From Vittaforma corneae ATCC 50505 (lineage: Eukaryota; Microsporidia; Nosematidae): DNA of 64,000 nucleotides. Made by a program: the position numbers and the translations under genes. Where the stretch lies: NCBI RefSeq assembly GCF_000231115.1, contig NW_006889840.1:1-64000 (forward strand). The letters run 5' to 3'. Under the pieces are notes generated by a model, which searched no databases, was not told where the DNA came from, and worked only from the letters and a program-made list of their open reading frames with translations. This document shows positions 46,678-56,363 of this stretch, in pieces; the first letter of the stretch is position 1, and each line of letters opens with the position of its first letter.

Positions 46678-48609
46678 ATGCTTGAGTTCTTCAAAAACAT
46701 CTTCAGAAAACTAAAGAACAGTCTGAACCAAGAAAAATACACGCAAAGCTACAAAGAACTCATAAACATATTCAGAAGAGTGACACCACTTGAAATACAA
46801 GACATAGACAACATACATACAATTTTGAGAGGCATTGTTGAAAATACCACAATGCTAGATCGCAAAATGAGAATCTTGAAGAACTCATTGAGGAGTAAAG
46901 CTTTGGTAAAGACAAGGTATGATCAGTTTATCACAGATGAGTTTAGAAAGATTTCTAAGCGAACGAGGAATTACGACAAGGATGTTTCATACAGCGTTGG
47001 AGGGAAGATTATCTACGGAGACGTGAGTAGTGATGAAGAAGGAGGATACTTTTCAAGAGAACATGTGGAAAACCTGAACAGCATTCCTCTTAGACCTAAG
47101 AAGTGCGATTTCGACTGTCTGAAAAATGAATGCAGAGCTTGTATGGAAAGAAGATTGAGAATGGAGATTTCAAAGAAATTAGAAATTGAAAATCAGCAGC
47201 TGGTTGCTGATAGAATAAAAAAGAGAAAGACAAACAAGGACACAATAAATGAGTTGAATGAGAAGCTTGGAGTGCCGGCTCTGTTTGGAAGATATGTCAC
47301 TGATGATGCCTTTAAGATAGATGATCTGACTGAAGATGAAAGAAGAGAGTTTCTAAAATGGAAAGAGGAACAGAAGAAAAGTGCAGAAGTGGCAAGGAGG
47401 ATTTTAAATCTTAACCAAACACAAGAAACATCAATCCCTGAGCGCTCAATATTCACCGAGCCGAACGAGCCTAGTAGGTCATTTGGATTTTCCAGATCAG
47501 CCGGGGGTATTCAAGATATTGAGGAGAAGACATTGAAGCCTAAGAATCAAGTATTCTCTTCTCCTTTGGATAAGCCAACTTCATCTTTGAGTCCTTTACA
47601 AGTACATGAAAATATTCATTTAAAGCTGGAAGATCAGCCAATAGTGCAGGAACTAAATAGCGAGACGTCGTCACCAATAACATCTATAGCTGAAGACGAC
47701 AGGATGGGAAAGGCGAATAGCAGGCAAGAATTTGCCAATCCTTTCAAACTCGGAGCAGATGTGTCTGAAAAGTCACTAGGCCCACCACTTAGTTTTACCA
47801 CTTCTGCATCAAAGCCGTCTAGTTTATCTTTTCCATCTAGAATAGTTGGAAACCAAGTAAAAGATGTTGATTTGGTGCCTGACAATCTTTTCAATAACCC
47901 TTTTTATAAGATTGGCGGTCCAAAGGAATCAAATTCTCATTTTCAAGTCTTTCAAAATCCATTTACAATGACTGATGCCAATCAAATGCCCAAATCTAGC
48001 AGCCTTAAAGCGGATAGCAAATTAAAGAACCCGTTTTCAGCTCCTAGTTCAAAGCCAGGAGCTACTGCGGAAAACGCTCCTTCTAACGAAAAGGTAGATA
48101 ATCCTTTTGCTGATCAAAGGGACACCTCACCATTTTTTACTGGCCAGATCAATAACCAGACCGCTAATCCATTTTCTACAAATCAGTTTAACAGTCCAAC
48201 TGATAAGGTGGGCGACGGCCTATCCACCAAACAATTTACCAACCCATTTGCAACAGATAAGAAAAATGGCATGTTTTTGGCCAACAACAATCAAGCAAAT
48301 AGTTTACAGCACAATTCCCAGCTAACGAATCCCTTTTCAAGGACCGTTAATCCATTTCAACTTAATAACCCTAGTGGACAGCCAGAAAGTGCAGCAAAAT
48401 CTGTGAAATTTGAGTTTAACACGTCTGGAGGACCGGTACCGCAATCTAACCCGTACACTCCCACCAATTTTGAGATTGGCTCAAGATTTTCAAATCAAAA
48501 TATTTTTCAATCAGATCGTGCAGAAAAAGATGATACTGGACTGTTTTCAGCCGATCAAGCAGCGGATGATTCTTTCGGAAGAAGGAGGAAAGCTTTTAGA
48601 AAGCGATAG
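46678..48609 (+). CDS. NPF-repeat protein, possible FG-type nucleoporin
   Basis: 643 residues. The N-terminus MLEFFKNIFRKLKNSL looks like an amphipathic helix. About 230 residues of charged helix follow. The second half is low complexity with about ten NPF motifs (ANPFKL, NNPFYK, KNPFSA, TNPFAT, VNPFQL). It ends DDSFGRRRKAFRKR. An amphipathic start, a Phe-repeat region and a basic tail is how NUP1/NUP60/NUP153-type nucleoporins are built. However, NPF is also the ligand of EH domains in endocytosis. I cannot choose firmly. CCC sits directly before the ATG. Confidence 0.6.
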   Translation: MLEFFKNIFRKLKNSLNQEKYTQSYKELINIFRRVTPLEIQDIDNIHTILRGIVENTTMLDRKMRILKNSLRSKALVKTRYDQFITDEFRKISKRTRNYDKDVSYSVGGKIIYGDVSSDEEGGYFSREHVENLNSIPLRPKKCDFDCLKNECRACMERRLRMEISKKLEIENQQLVADRIKKRKTNKDTINELNEKLGVPALFGRYVTDDAFKIDDLTEDERREFLKWKEEQKKSAEVARRILNLNQTQETSIPERSIFTEPNEPSRSFGFSRSAGGIQDIEEKTLKPKNQVFSSPLDKPTSSLSPLQVHENIHLKLEDQPIVQELNSETSSPITSIAEDDRMGKANSRQEFANPFKLGADVSEKSLGPPLSFTTSASKPSSLSFPSRIVGNQVKDVDLVPDNLFNNPFYKIGGPKESNSHFQVFQNPFTMTDANQMPKSSSLKADSKLKNPFSAPSSKPGATAENAPSNEKVDNPFADQRDTSPFFTGQINNQTANPFSTNQFNSPTDKVGDGLSTKQFTNPFATDKKNGMFLANNNQANSLQHNSQLTNPFSRTVNPFQLNNPSGQPESAAKSVKFEFNTSGGPVPQSNPYTPTNFEIGSRFSNQNIFQSDRAEKDDTGLFSADQAADDSFGRRRKAFRKR

Positions 48610-48815
48610 ATGTTTAAATAAACTGTTTTATTCCAACCGTCTTAACCTTGTTGTAAAAGTTTAAATATGTGAAAGCATAAACAATTTTATTTACTGTTCG
48701 CATGGCTTATTGCTCTTTGGCTTAAAATAATAAATTTAATGCCAAATACTATTGGCATAGGCACAAGACAGGCTGAAATCGACGATATAGTAGTTTCAAT
48801 TTATCACTAGGCATT

Positions 48816-48986
48816 TTAATAGGTGAGGCCTTGAATATGCTCTATTGATGCTCTCAAGTAGGTCAATAACAAGATCACAATGACAAGCATTTCTAATAAT
48901 GCGGTGGCAAAGGCTTTGTAGGAACTAACATTATCCACTCCTTTTCCTGTCAATGACATCACTCTTAATACTTTTTTTTGCTTCAT
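48816..48986 (-). CDS. Possible small membrane protein
   Basis: About 56 residues from the ATG at 48986 (or 47 from 48959). It has a single hydrophobic segment, ALLEMLVIVILLLTYL, near the C-terminus and a short polar N-terminus, like a tail-anchored protein. There is no CCC motif and no recognised family. Kept at low confidence because only composition supports it. Confidence 0.3.
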   Translation of the reverse strand: MKQKKVLRVMSLTGKGVDNVSSYKAFATALLEMLVIVILLLTYLRASIEHIQGLTY

Positions 48987-49164
48987 TTGTAAATGAAAAT
49001 AAGTTTGTATCTTCCACAAGCCCTAAGATGCGAATTGGCTGCTATCATGTCCTTTGTATAGCTTCACCAGTTGTTTCTGCATAGAATACACAAAATATGG
49101 AGTACCCACATATAGAGAATGTCTAAGCCAGTTGTGTTCGAATGAGCTTCAATTTTTGCTGCAA

Positions 49165-49563
49165 NNNNNNNNNNNNNNNNNNNNNNNNNNNNNNNNNNNN
49201 NNNNNNNNNNNNNNNNNNNNNNNNNNNNNNNNNNNNNNNNNNNNNNNNNNNNNNNNNNNNNNNNNNNNNNNNNNNNNNNNNNNNNNNNNNNNNNNNNNNN
49301 NNNNNNNNNNNNNNNNNNNNNNNNNNNNNNNNNNNNNNNNNNNNNNNNNNNNNNNNNNNNNNNNNNNNNNNNNNNNNNNNNNNNNNNNNNNNNNNNNNNN
49401 NNNNNNNNNNNNNNNNNNNNNNNNNNNNNNNNNNNNNNNNNNNNNNNNNNNNNNNNNNNNNNNNNNNNNNNNNNNNNNNNNNNNNNNNNNNNNNNNNNNN
49501 NNNNNNNNNNNNNNNNNNNNNNNNNNNNNNNNNNNNNNNNNNNNNNNNNNNNNNNNNNNNNNN
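49165..49563. other. Assembly gap (399 N)
   Basis: A run of unknown bases. It interrupts the minus-strand open frame seen on its right side. The true length of the missing DNA is unknown, and the frame on the left side cannot be trusted. Confidence 1.
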
Positions 49564-49822
49564 GATGGTGTTTAGGAATACCTACTAATGTCCCAATGTT
49601 ATACGACAAATTCTTATTTTTTATGTCAGTGACTGTTTGCAATTTCTCACTTGCGGCTTTTAGCGACACAAATGCCTCATTGATTTTCCTTACGATTCTT
49701 ACTAGGCTGTCACCATCAACGCCCAAGACCCTGAAATCGTCAATAATAACATCTCGGAGGAACACAAAGAAATTGTTGGTCCTGCTGAATCTAGAATAAT
49801 AGATTGTCAGATCAAGTGTCAT
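49564..49822 (-). CDS. Partial uncharacterised protein entering the assembly gap
   Basis: About 86 residues before the gap (MTLDLTIYYSRFSRTNNFFV ... VGIPKHH), a helical region with no recognised motif. It overlaps the stop of the preceding secreted ORF in another frame by a few bases. In that frame the sequence is open upstream to a stop at about 49845. It may therefore be the continuation of that gene after a missing base, rather than a separate gene. Confidence 0.45.
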
Positions 49823-50250
49823 CAAGCATAGATTCCGCTCTTTCTTGAATTAATGCCGGCCTGTTTTAGCATAGGATTATCTGCAGATCCATGGGCAAGA
49901 GTGTCCTTGTGAAAAAAATTTGTGTCTATGAGCCTCTGGAATTGTTTCTGGACAGCGCTCAAATCTACATCCCAGGCTGCAGCTGTGATATTCCTTGTTG
50001 GCTTGAATCTGCTATCCATACAGCTTAGCAATGGCATTACCTTATTTTCAAAATCAACATAGCCGTCTTCTTTTTGGCATGTATCTTCATTGAAATACTG
50101 AATAAATCTTCTAGCATTTAAGAGCTGTATATCTGAATATTCACGGTAAAACTCGCTCACCAGCGCCTCCAGCCCTTCTTGAGGTGTTTCTTCAATCGCA
50201 CAGAATAGTGGCACGAATGCAATGATGCACGGAACTGAGCGATATTTCAT
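49822..50250 (-). CDS. Uncharacterised secreted protein, possibly frame-shifted
   Basis: About 142 residues from the ATG at 50250. The N-terminus (SVPCIIAFVPLFCAIEE) is a good signal peptide. The mature part is mixed charged with a few Cys and no known domain. It ends GINSRKSGIYA, and the next frame starts within the same bases. A single missing base near 49840 would fuse it with the 49564-49822 segment into a longer secreted protein that runs into the gap. The function is unknown. Confidence 0.55.
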   Translation of the reverse strand: MKYRSVPCIIAFVPLFCAIEETPQEGLEALVSEFYREYSDIQLLNARRFIQYFNEDTCQKEDGYVDFENKVMPLLSCMDSRFKPTRNITAAAWDVDLSAVQKQFQRLIDTNFFHKDTLAHGSADNPMLKQAGINSRKSGIYA

Positions 50251-50672
50251 TCTAAAATACAATGCATTGGTATATAAATTTTAAAAGAATCCTAACAAAC
50301 CTATCAATTATATCTTTTAAAATAAAGGAGATTTTAGCAAGTTTGCAATGATAATTACTCATTTCTGAAGAAATAGTGCACTTTCTACTTAGAAAACCGC
50401 AATACGCCCTTTCAATGTGATTGTTGAGTTTTACAGATGCATCAGTACTAATTAATGAAATATATTATGGTCTACGGAAGATGTTAAATACAATGGCAAA
50501 TAAAATTTAATATGCTAAACACTATATGATGATACATACGATGAATAAAGGACTTTATAACTCAGTCAAAAGATAGACACATGGGGTTTGTGGCCTTGAT
50601 AGCATGCAAGATTGTATTGGCCAGGATTAAGACCATTCGGCCATTATTTCGGTATATTGCCAAACGCTTGAT
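50251..50672. other. Intergenic region, nothing recognised
   Basis: About 420 AT-rich bases with no supported gene or structure. Confidence 0.3.
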
Positions 50673-52184
50673 TTAATTGCTAATTGACGTTATGGTATTT
50701 GGTGATAAAACAGTTAAAGGCACCCTGATCTCCGAGCCATCCATTTCAATCTTTAGCACATACAACACCTCAAAAGCAAAGGTTTTGAGTGTAAATCCAT
50801 CAATATCAAATTCAAAAATTTTCTTCAAGCAATTATCAGAATCAAATGTTACTGAATAGATGCTCTGGGCGTCTATAAGCCTTCCATCTGCCATATCTTC
50901 TCTCCAAATCTGGACTTGCGTGTTCCTTACATTCTTCAAATAGACTATCTTCACATAGCTTTGGCTTTGAATGAACCTCGGATGGTAGATTGATGCTAAC
51001 TTACCATCCTCGCCCATCACAACGTATGAGCTTTCATCATTCTGTATTTGAAGAACATTTCTTTCTGAAAATACAGGCGTTCTAGTATTTTGTTGGATCT
51101 TCTGCAACGTTTTTAGCATTTCTGACTCAATTTTGCATTTTTCTTCAAACATTTTTGACAAAATTTGACCTAAACTCCGTTTCAACTCGTCTGAAATTGG
51201 TCTTGCCATATCTTCCTTTTCGCACTTTTCTAATACTGAATTATCTGGTCTATGTGCTTGCTTGATGGCTTCATCGACAATATTCTCGGCTACAGATCTA
51301 ACTTCATCAAGCAACTGCTCAGGAAAGCTGTTTAACAAATCTAAGTGTTTAGCTTCGTCCATGTTTCGTATTGGAAGAGGTTCTGAAATACTATCAATGG
51401 TGCTGTCTTCTTCTTTTTTATCTTTATTGTCTGATTGTTGCCATTGTGAATTACTGGTGCTCACATCTTTTTTAATACTAGTCTTATTGCCTATGGCTAT
51501 ACCATCCGAAAACAGCTCTGATGGTTCTTCAGAGCTTAGGACCACATTGTTGTTTTGCATACTATTTGTATCACTATCTGATGCCATTTTAAGCTGCTTA
51601 TCGGCCGCTGCCGACTCTAAGTCTGCAAGGTCTATCGATGGCGAAGAGACGGGCGTGCCGTATTCCATCTTTCTCTCTATAAATGAGACAGATTCCGGCC
51701 TGTTGCTTGTATCATTATTCTCTAAGGTATAGTTGAAGTAGTTCAGCGGATTGTCGCCTATATTCATATTATCCAGTAATATCCGGCAGACCGTTGCTCT
51801 ATTTTTTATAAATTCGTCTTCCTCTATGATTCCCAGCTCTATATATATAGGATCTCGATAATTAAAATCTTCGATATTGTTGTTGAATATATTTATTGGA
51901 AAAGTAAAGCCTTGTTTCTTATCTTTGTAAACCATTGTACAGTCGGCCCTATACTCAACTTTAAAGTTTTTGCTTTGGAATGTGGGGATGATGTTTCTTG
52001 GAATTTTAAAATAAAGCTCGTCTTTCACAAACTTGCTTGTGCTGGCTAAATGCTGAATTCTAACACTGTTTGTCTCTATAAATCCGTTGATCTTCACAGC
52101 GAATCCAAAGCAGTCTTCTTCCTCTCTTACAAATTCAAATTTGCAGATTTCACCTCCGTAGTTGTTCGAGATAAAGACTTTCAT
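50673..52184 (-). CDS. Arrestin-fold protein, possibly RGP1-like
   Basis: About 503 residues from the ATG at 52184, preceded by CCC (GACCCTTATG); an open extension to 52310 lacks a signal. The N-terminal part looks like an arrestin beta-sandwich: ELYFKIPRNIIPTFQSKNFKVEY and FTFPINIF. A long Ser/Asn/Glu-rich disordered linker follows (about 180-320). A C-terminal beta-rich domain includes AFEVLYVLKIEMDGSEIRVPL. RGP1, which with RIC1 is an exchange factor for the Rab YPT6/RAB6, has this layout, but other arrestin-like traffic proteins remain possible. Confidence 0.5.
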   Translation of the reverse strand: MKVFISNNYGGEICKFEFVREEEDCFGFAVKINGFIETNSVRIQHLASTSKFVKDELYFKIPRNIIPTFQSKNFKVEYRADCTMVYKDKKQGFTFPINIFNNNIEDFNYRDPIYIELGIIEEDEFIKNRATVCRILLDNMNIGDNPLNYFNYTLENNDTSNRPESVSFIERKMEYGTPVSSPSIDLADLESAAADKQLKMASDSDTNSMQNNNVVLSSEEPSELFSDGIAIGNKTSIKKDVSTSNSQWQQSDNKDKKEEDSTIDSISEPLPIRNMDEAKHLDLLNSFPEQLLDEVRSVAENIVDEAIKQAHRPDNSVLEKCEKEDMARPISDELKRSLGQILSKMFEEKCKIESEMLKTLQKIQQNTRTPVFSERNVLQIQNDESSYVVMGEDGKLASIYHPRFIQSQSYVKIVYLKNVRNTQVQIWREDMADGRLIDAQSIYSVTFDSDNCLKKIFEFDIDGFTLKTFAFEVLYVLKIEMDGSEIRVPLTVLSPNTITSISN

Positions 52185-52430
52185 AAGGGTCCACAGAGTG
52201 CTAAAGTGAACAGCAAAACTGCAGCAGCACTGTTGAAGTGATAGAGCTTTATTAGTAGGATATGCAATATGGATGCTGACATGATGCGCTTCGTAACGAA
52301 TTGCAACCAATCAAATAGCCACTCATCATACATATCTGTAAAGTGTATCAGATACACCATACCCATTTTGCATGTTGTTTATTAAATTGACATTTTTCTG
52401 TTTTGATTATTTTTATTTATTATCCCTGAT

Positions 52431-53177
52431 ATGTTCACGATGACTTGGAAATCCAGATTGAAATCAAAAGCCAGGGAGATTGTATTTTCCACAAGACAGC
52501 AGCAACTATCGCCAGATGTTGTGCAGAAGTACTGCGAGCTAAAATTAAGCTTTGACCAGATATTAAAAAAATTAGATGGGCCACTGGAAAATCAGCAGTC
52601 TATTGAAATATGCAAAGAAATGCTGAATTTTTATCGCTGTGCTGAGGAAGTATTGCAAATATTCATTAACGAATGCTTTAAAAGCCGATTCATGGCAAAA
52701 ATTCAGAAAAAACGGGAAATCTTTGACTTGGCAGACAAAATATTTAAATTATTGATGCTGTTTGACCTGATAAAATCCAGAAGCTTGAAGGTCTTCTCGA
52801 TATATTCAGAAATGCGAGTAAAAAACGACGAAATGCTCTACAGCCTTGTGGATGATGTTGAGGATGATAGAATTTCAATTTTCAACATGATCAGTTTGCC
52901 AATGGCACGGCTATTTCTGTCCATGTTTTCGTCCCAAACATTTGACTTGAAAATCCCATTCTTTTTAGGCAAAGTTTCAAAGATTCACTTGAACAGCGAA
53001 AACCAGGAAAAACTGGGCATTTTTATTTATATATGTGAAATTCACCAGTGGAAATATACGTTTATTTTCTTGATAGCGCTTTTTGGGCGTGCAACAGAAA
53101 AAGGTGGATTTAATATTAATGAAGAGTCGTTAAAAAATATACAAGGATACTTGGAAATGATGAAGCAACAACTATAA
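52431..53177 (+). CDS. Uncharacterised helical protein, weakly CYRI/CYFIP-like
   Basis: 248 residues, almost entirely helical. CCC is about 10 bases upstream of the ATG. A helix pair (IEICKEMLNFYRCAEEVLQIF, then FDLADKIFKLLMLFDLIKS) has the spacing of the CYRI/FAM49 and CYFIP N-terminal domain, which binds Rac. I can see only pattern similarity and no diagnostic residues, so the assignment is speculative. No signal peptide is present. Confidence 0.5.
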   Translation: MFTMTWKSRLKSKAREIVFSTRQQQLSPDVVQKYCELKLSFDQILKKLDGPLENQQSIEICKEMLNFYRCAEEVLQIFINECFKSRFMAKIQKKREIFDLADKIFKLLMLFDLIKSRSLKVFSIYSEMRVKNDEMLYSLVDDVEDDRISIFNMISLPMARLFLSMFSSQTFDLKIPFFLGKVSKIHLNSENQEKLGIFIYICEIHQWKYTFIFLIALFGRATEKGGFNINEESLKNIQGYLEMMKQQL

Positions 53178-53432
53178 CCTATTTTGCAACATTCATCAAT
53201 GAATTTGTGCCAGTTTAATGCCATGTGCAAAGCAAAATGCTTTTATAGCTGTTCCTAAATATTGGCATAAACTCCATCTGTCAACTCTATTCATTGAAAT
53301 TTATCCTCATACTAAAACCAAAGTACTTCGAATACGGGATTTTGCTTCTTTTATGGTTTGATTATTGCTGGTTGTGGGATTGTCCTCCATCAATACGTTA
53401 TTTTTAAGAAAAGGCATTTAATGGGAACCCTT

Positions 53433-54843
53433 CTAGATTTTATTTATTTCCTTTAGTTCATGTAAAACTGTCTTTAAATTTGCATACGTGATCTTCTCAA
53501 CTTTATCAAAAGGATTAATGTCGTCCAGCACAATCTTTACATCTTTCGGCTCTAGCATGTAGAAATCATCCTTGTCTTTGAGTACAATGCTGTAATCTAA
53601 AAGTATCAAAAGATAGCCACGGTATTTTCCAATATGGGTATTCAGAGGATTATCCAGCACAGTTGGCCTTTGAATATTGCTATCATCTGTGCCATTAGAG
53701 TCCATGTCGTTATTGATCTTGTTCTGGGATGTCAGGTCAGGATTGAATTTTTGGTTTTTCAAAAAGCTTTGCGAATCATGGATAATGGATTTCAGAGTGT
53801 CAGTAAAATAGGACACGTTGATCAAGAAAAGAAGGAAATCAAGTCTAGGCTCAAGAGAGTTAGAATCTGCAAAGTTCAAAAATCCCAGAACCTTTTCGGA
53901 TTCGCAGTCTATACTTAAATTCTGTACAAAAGCTTTCAACTGCAGCTTCCAATTATCCATTTCTATGTTTGATCGTTTTTTTGCTTGGCTGACTGTAGCG
54001 TCTAATCTATATTCTGGCAGTCCTTTGACCAGTTGTGATAGCTCGTTAATAAATCTCATACCGTAGTTTCCCACATCTTTTTCAATGCACTCTACTAAAA
54101 ATTTATGAATACCCATAATAACCCGCGAATTATACTCTTGATCCAGCATCTCCTTTGCAAATGATGAAGCGAGCCTGGTCTTATATTATTAAATATCTGA
54201 AACTTACTAAAATAGCCGTAAATAGTGATCAGCTTTCTTAGGTTTTGTCCCTGAAAACCGCTGACTTCGATCTTTCTCAATTTTTTAATATCAAACTTAG
54301 ATGCTGAATCTCTGGATTGCTCGGCTGGCAAAGCATGGTCACTTCTTCTTTCATAACTGACTAACGGGTTTTTGAGCTCAATCCCCTGAAATATATTCGG
54401 ATGGCACTCTCTTTCAGACATTCTATGGGTGGTTTTGAAGTATATTTTCCAAAACCCTGATTTATTGGCAGCATGGCTCCAAATCCTGGCTGCGAAATTT
54501 TTTCAAACACGTTTTCAATAACTATTCTCCCCAGTGGTGTTGAGGTTGTAATACATTCCAGGAAATAATAAACATCATTGTAGTCAAATATATAGCGCCT
54601 CTTTATTTCCTGGAACGGAACCTCGACAGTTGTACCGTCTTCAAGCTGAACCGTATAAATGTGTTTTGTGCACTTAACAATCTTTCCATACAACTCCCTG
54701 GAAGGTACGACAACATTCTCGTTCAGCATAAAACGTGAAAACAGAGTGTTTACAATCATCTCGGCTATCTTTTGTATGCCACACTCACTATTCTGCATGA
54801 ATGTCTTCACAATGAAACGCTTGATTATATTGCTTTCAATCAT
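53433..54843 (-). CDS. DDT-domain protein, ITC1/ACF1-like ISWI partner, two frameshifts
   Basis: Three overlapping minus-strand frames (54361-54843, 54095-54421, 53433-54149) appear to encode one protein of about 470 residues. The first has a WAC-linked region (VVVPSRELYGKIVKC and TVEVPFQEIKRRY). The second begins ELKNPLVSYERR and contains a DDT-like helix (LRKLITIYGYFSKFQIF). The third continues the DDT domain (LASSFAKEMLDQEYNSRV and GIHKFLVECIEKD). Each junction needs one added base, near 54400 and 54185. Such proteins guide the ISWI remodeller on nucleosomes. CCC lies upstream of the ATG at 54843. The family call rests on domain order, not a strong motif. Confidence 0.55.
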
Positions 54844-55412
54844 TACCACAAGGGAAAATTTTTGTTTAAAATTTATAACGCAAGAAAAATTTTAACTTAA
54901 CAACATTGATAATTGAAAGTGACATGATTAAATTGACTGCGGGCATTCCCATCTTTTTTGAGCCTATATTTTGTGTGTTTTATTGTGCTGTTGACACTTT
55001 TAATTTATTTAAAAGAAAACAGAATGGACTGAAAACTAAACAGGTAAATGATTAACTGCATATACAGCTATAAATACATTTTTCCTGTATGTTGCATACA
55101 TACAAGATAAACAGTACATTTGAAGACATATTCATACCAGATACTCCGCAATCATTTAGCCGGCTATAAAAATACCCACTCATACCTGAAAAGTAAGCCT
55201 GTCTAGTTAGTCACTAATCTGCCAATATCATCGTAAAACACGCTTTTTCCACAACATCGAATTGTAGAGATGTCTGATTAATACAATTATTAAAATCACA
55301 AACAAATCACATTGATTTAAAATTTCCAAACCTAGCAAATTGATCGGTACGAAACACTTTGAATGGCACAACCTGAAAATACACATGAACACCATTGAAA
55401 TTCAGATCAAGT
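54844..55412. other. Intergenic region, nothing recognised
   Basis: About 570 AT-rich bases between two minus-strand genes. I looked for tRNA and snRNA signatures and found none. AT-box motifs occur near 54860-54890. Confidence 0.3.
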
Positions 55413-55853
55413 CTAGTTCTGTTTGAACATTTCATAGCATCTTTCATTAGCCTGAATATCGTGAAATTGAAACCCCTTGGAAAGATAAAACTTCTGAGCT
55501 CTTGCGTTGCGTTTGTGTACGAAGAGTATGAGCAGCTTGCCCTTCTGATCTCTGAATAGCTCCTCCATCAGCTTTGAGCCAATTCCACACGATCTCTTGT
55601 CTTTAGCAACGTGTATTTCGTAGAGTATGCAGTATTCTCTCTCGACTCTATACATGAGAAAGCCTTGAATGCAACTTTGAGCATCCTCATCCACTCTAGA
55701 AATAATGAAATTATTAAGTTTATTGGACATGCTCTTTGTTTTAGAGTGTTTTAAAAGCGAACTGCCCACGTAGGCCTTGATTCCCTCTATTATTAATTCT
55801 ACTGTTCGGAAAATGTCATCGTTTGATAAGCTTCTGGTCTTTTCTAGAATCAT
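55413..55853 (-). CDS. GNAT N-acetyltransferase, possibly NAA40/NAT4-like
   Basis: 146 residues. The acetyl-CoA loop is RSCGIGSKLMEEL (motif A, R/QxxGxG/A). The later FVHKRNARAQKFYLSKGFQF is the typical motif B region. The ending CYEMFKQN and the strand LYEIHVAKD resemble NatD (NAA40/NAT4), which acetylates histone H4 and H2A N-termini. Other small GNATs remain possible. CCC lies 7 bases before the ATG. The active-site glutamate cannot be assigned by eye. Confidence 0.65.
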   Translation of the reverse strand: MILEKTRSLSNDDIFRTVELIIEGIKAYVGSSLLKHSKTKSMSNKLNNFIISRVDEDAQSCIQGFLMYRVEREYCILYEIHVAKDKRSCGIGSKLMEELFRDQKGKLLILFVHKRNARAQKFYLSKGFQFHDIQANERCYEMFKQN

Positions 55854-56363
55854 TTGTGCAGGGTAGTAGCCAAGAGAATTTGGATGGATACACTTGAAAC
55901 AGACTATCTTGTGCTTAGATCGTACTTCAAACTAATGTGGTTCAGCACACAGTTAATAAAAACACGGGAAACTTTTGAATACATGCCTGTCATCCTGCTG
56001 TCATTCATTGCTCTTGATTGTAAACAATACAAAATTTCAGGAAATATTAAAATTTTAAATTAACAATTTGATCTAAATAATTGGACCAATAAGTATATTT
56101 CACAAATGCTTTGCACATATGATTAGTTGTAGCCAATGCTGATTGAATAGAGCATTTATTTGCTTTATTGGATATTTCAGGGAAGTATTACATGGATGAC
56201 ATCAAGTGTACAAATGTATATAATAAAAGACATGTGCCATTCATGCTGGGATTGTACATCATCGGATCATCAGAGTCTAATTCTATTGGCTCGAATTTCA
56301 TTTTTACGTATTCTAATAAACTTTTCAAACAAACATTTAAATAAAAATTTTACCCATCCCCAA
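55854..56363. other. Divergent intergenic region with PDI start signals
   Basis: About 510 bases. It ends with an AAAAATTTT box at 56343-56351, CCC at 56353-56355 and CCCC at 56358-56361, just before the PDI ATG. An open frame back to 56160 has no family similarity. No other element is recognised. Confidence 0.45.

Noticed and set aside
49054..49588. ORFs translated through the N gap
   Set aside because: Reading frames across unknown bases are meaningless.
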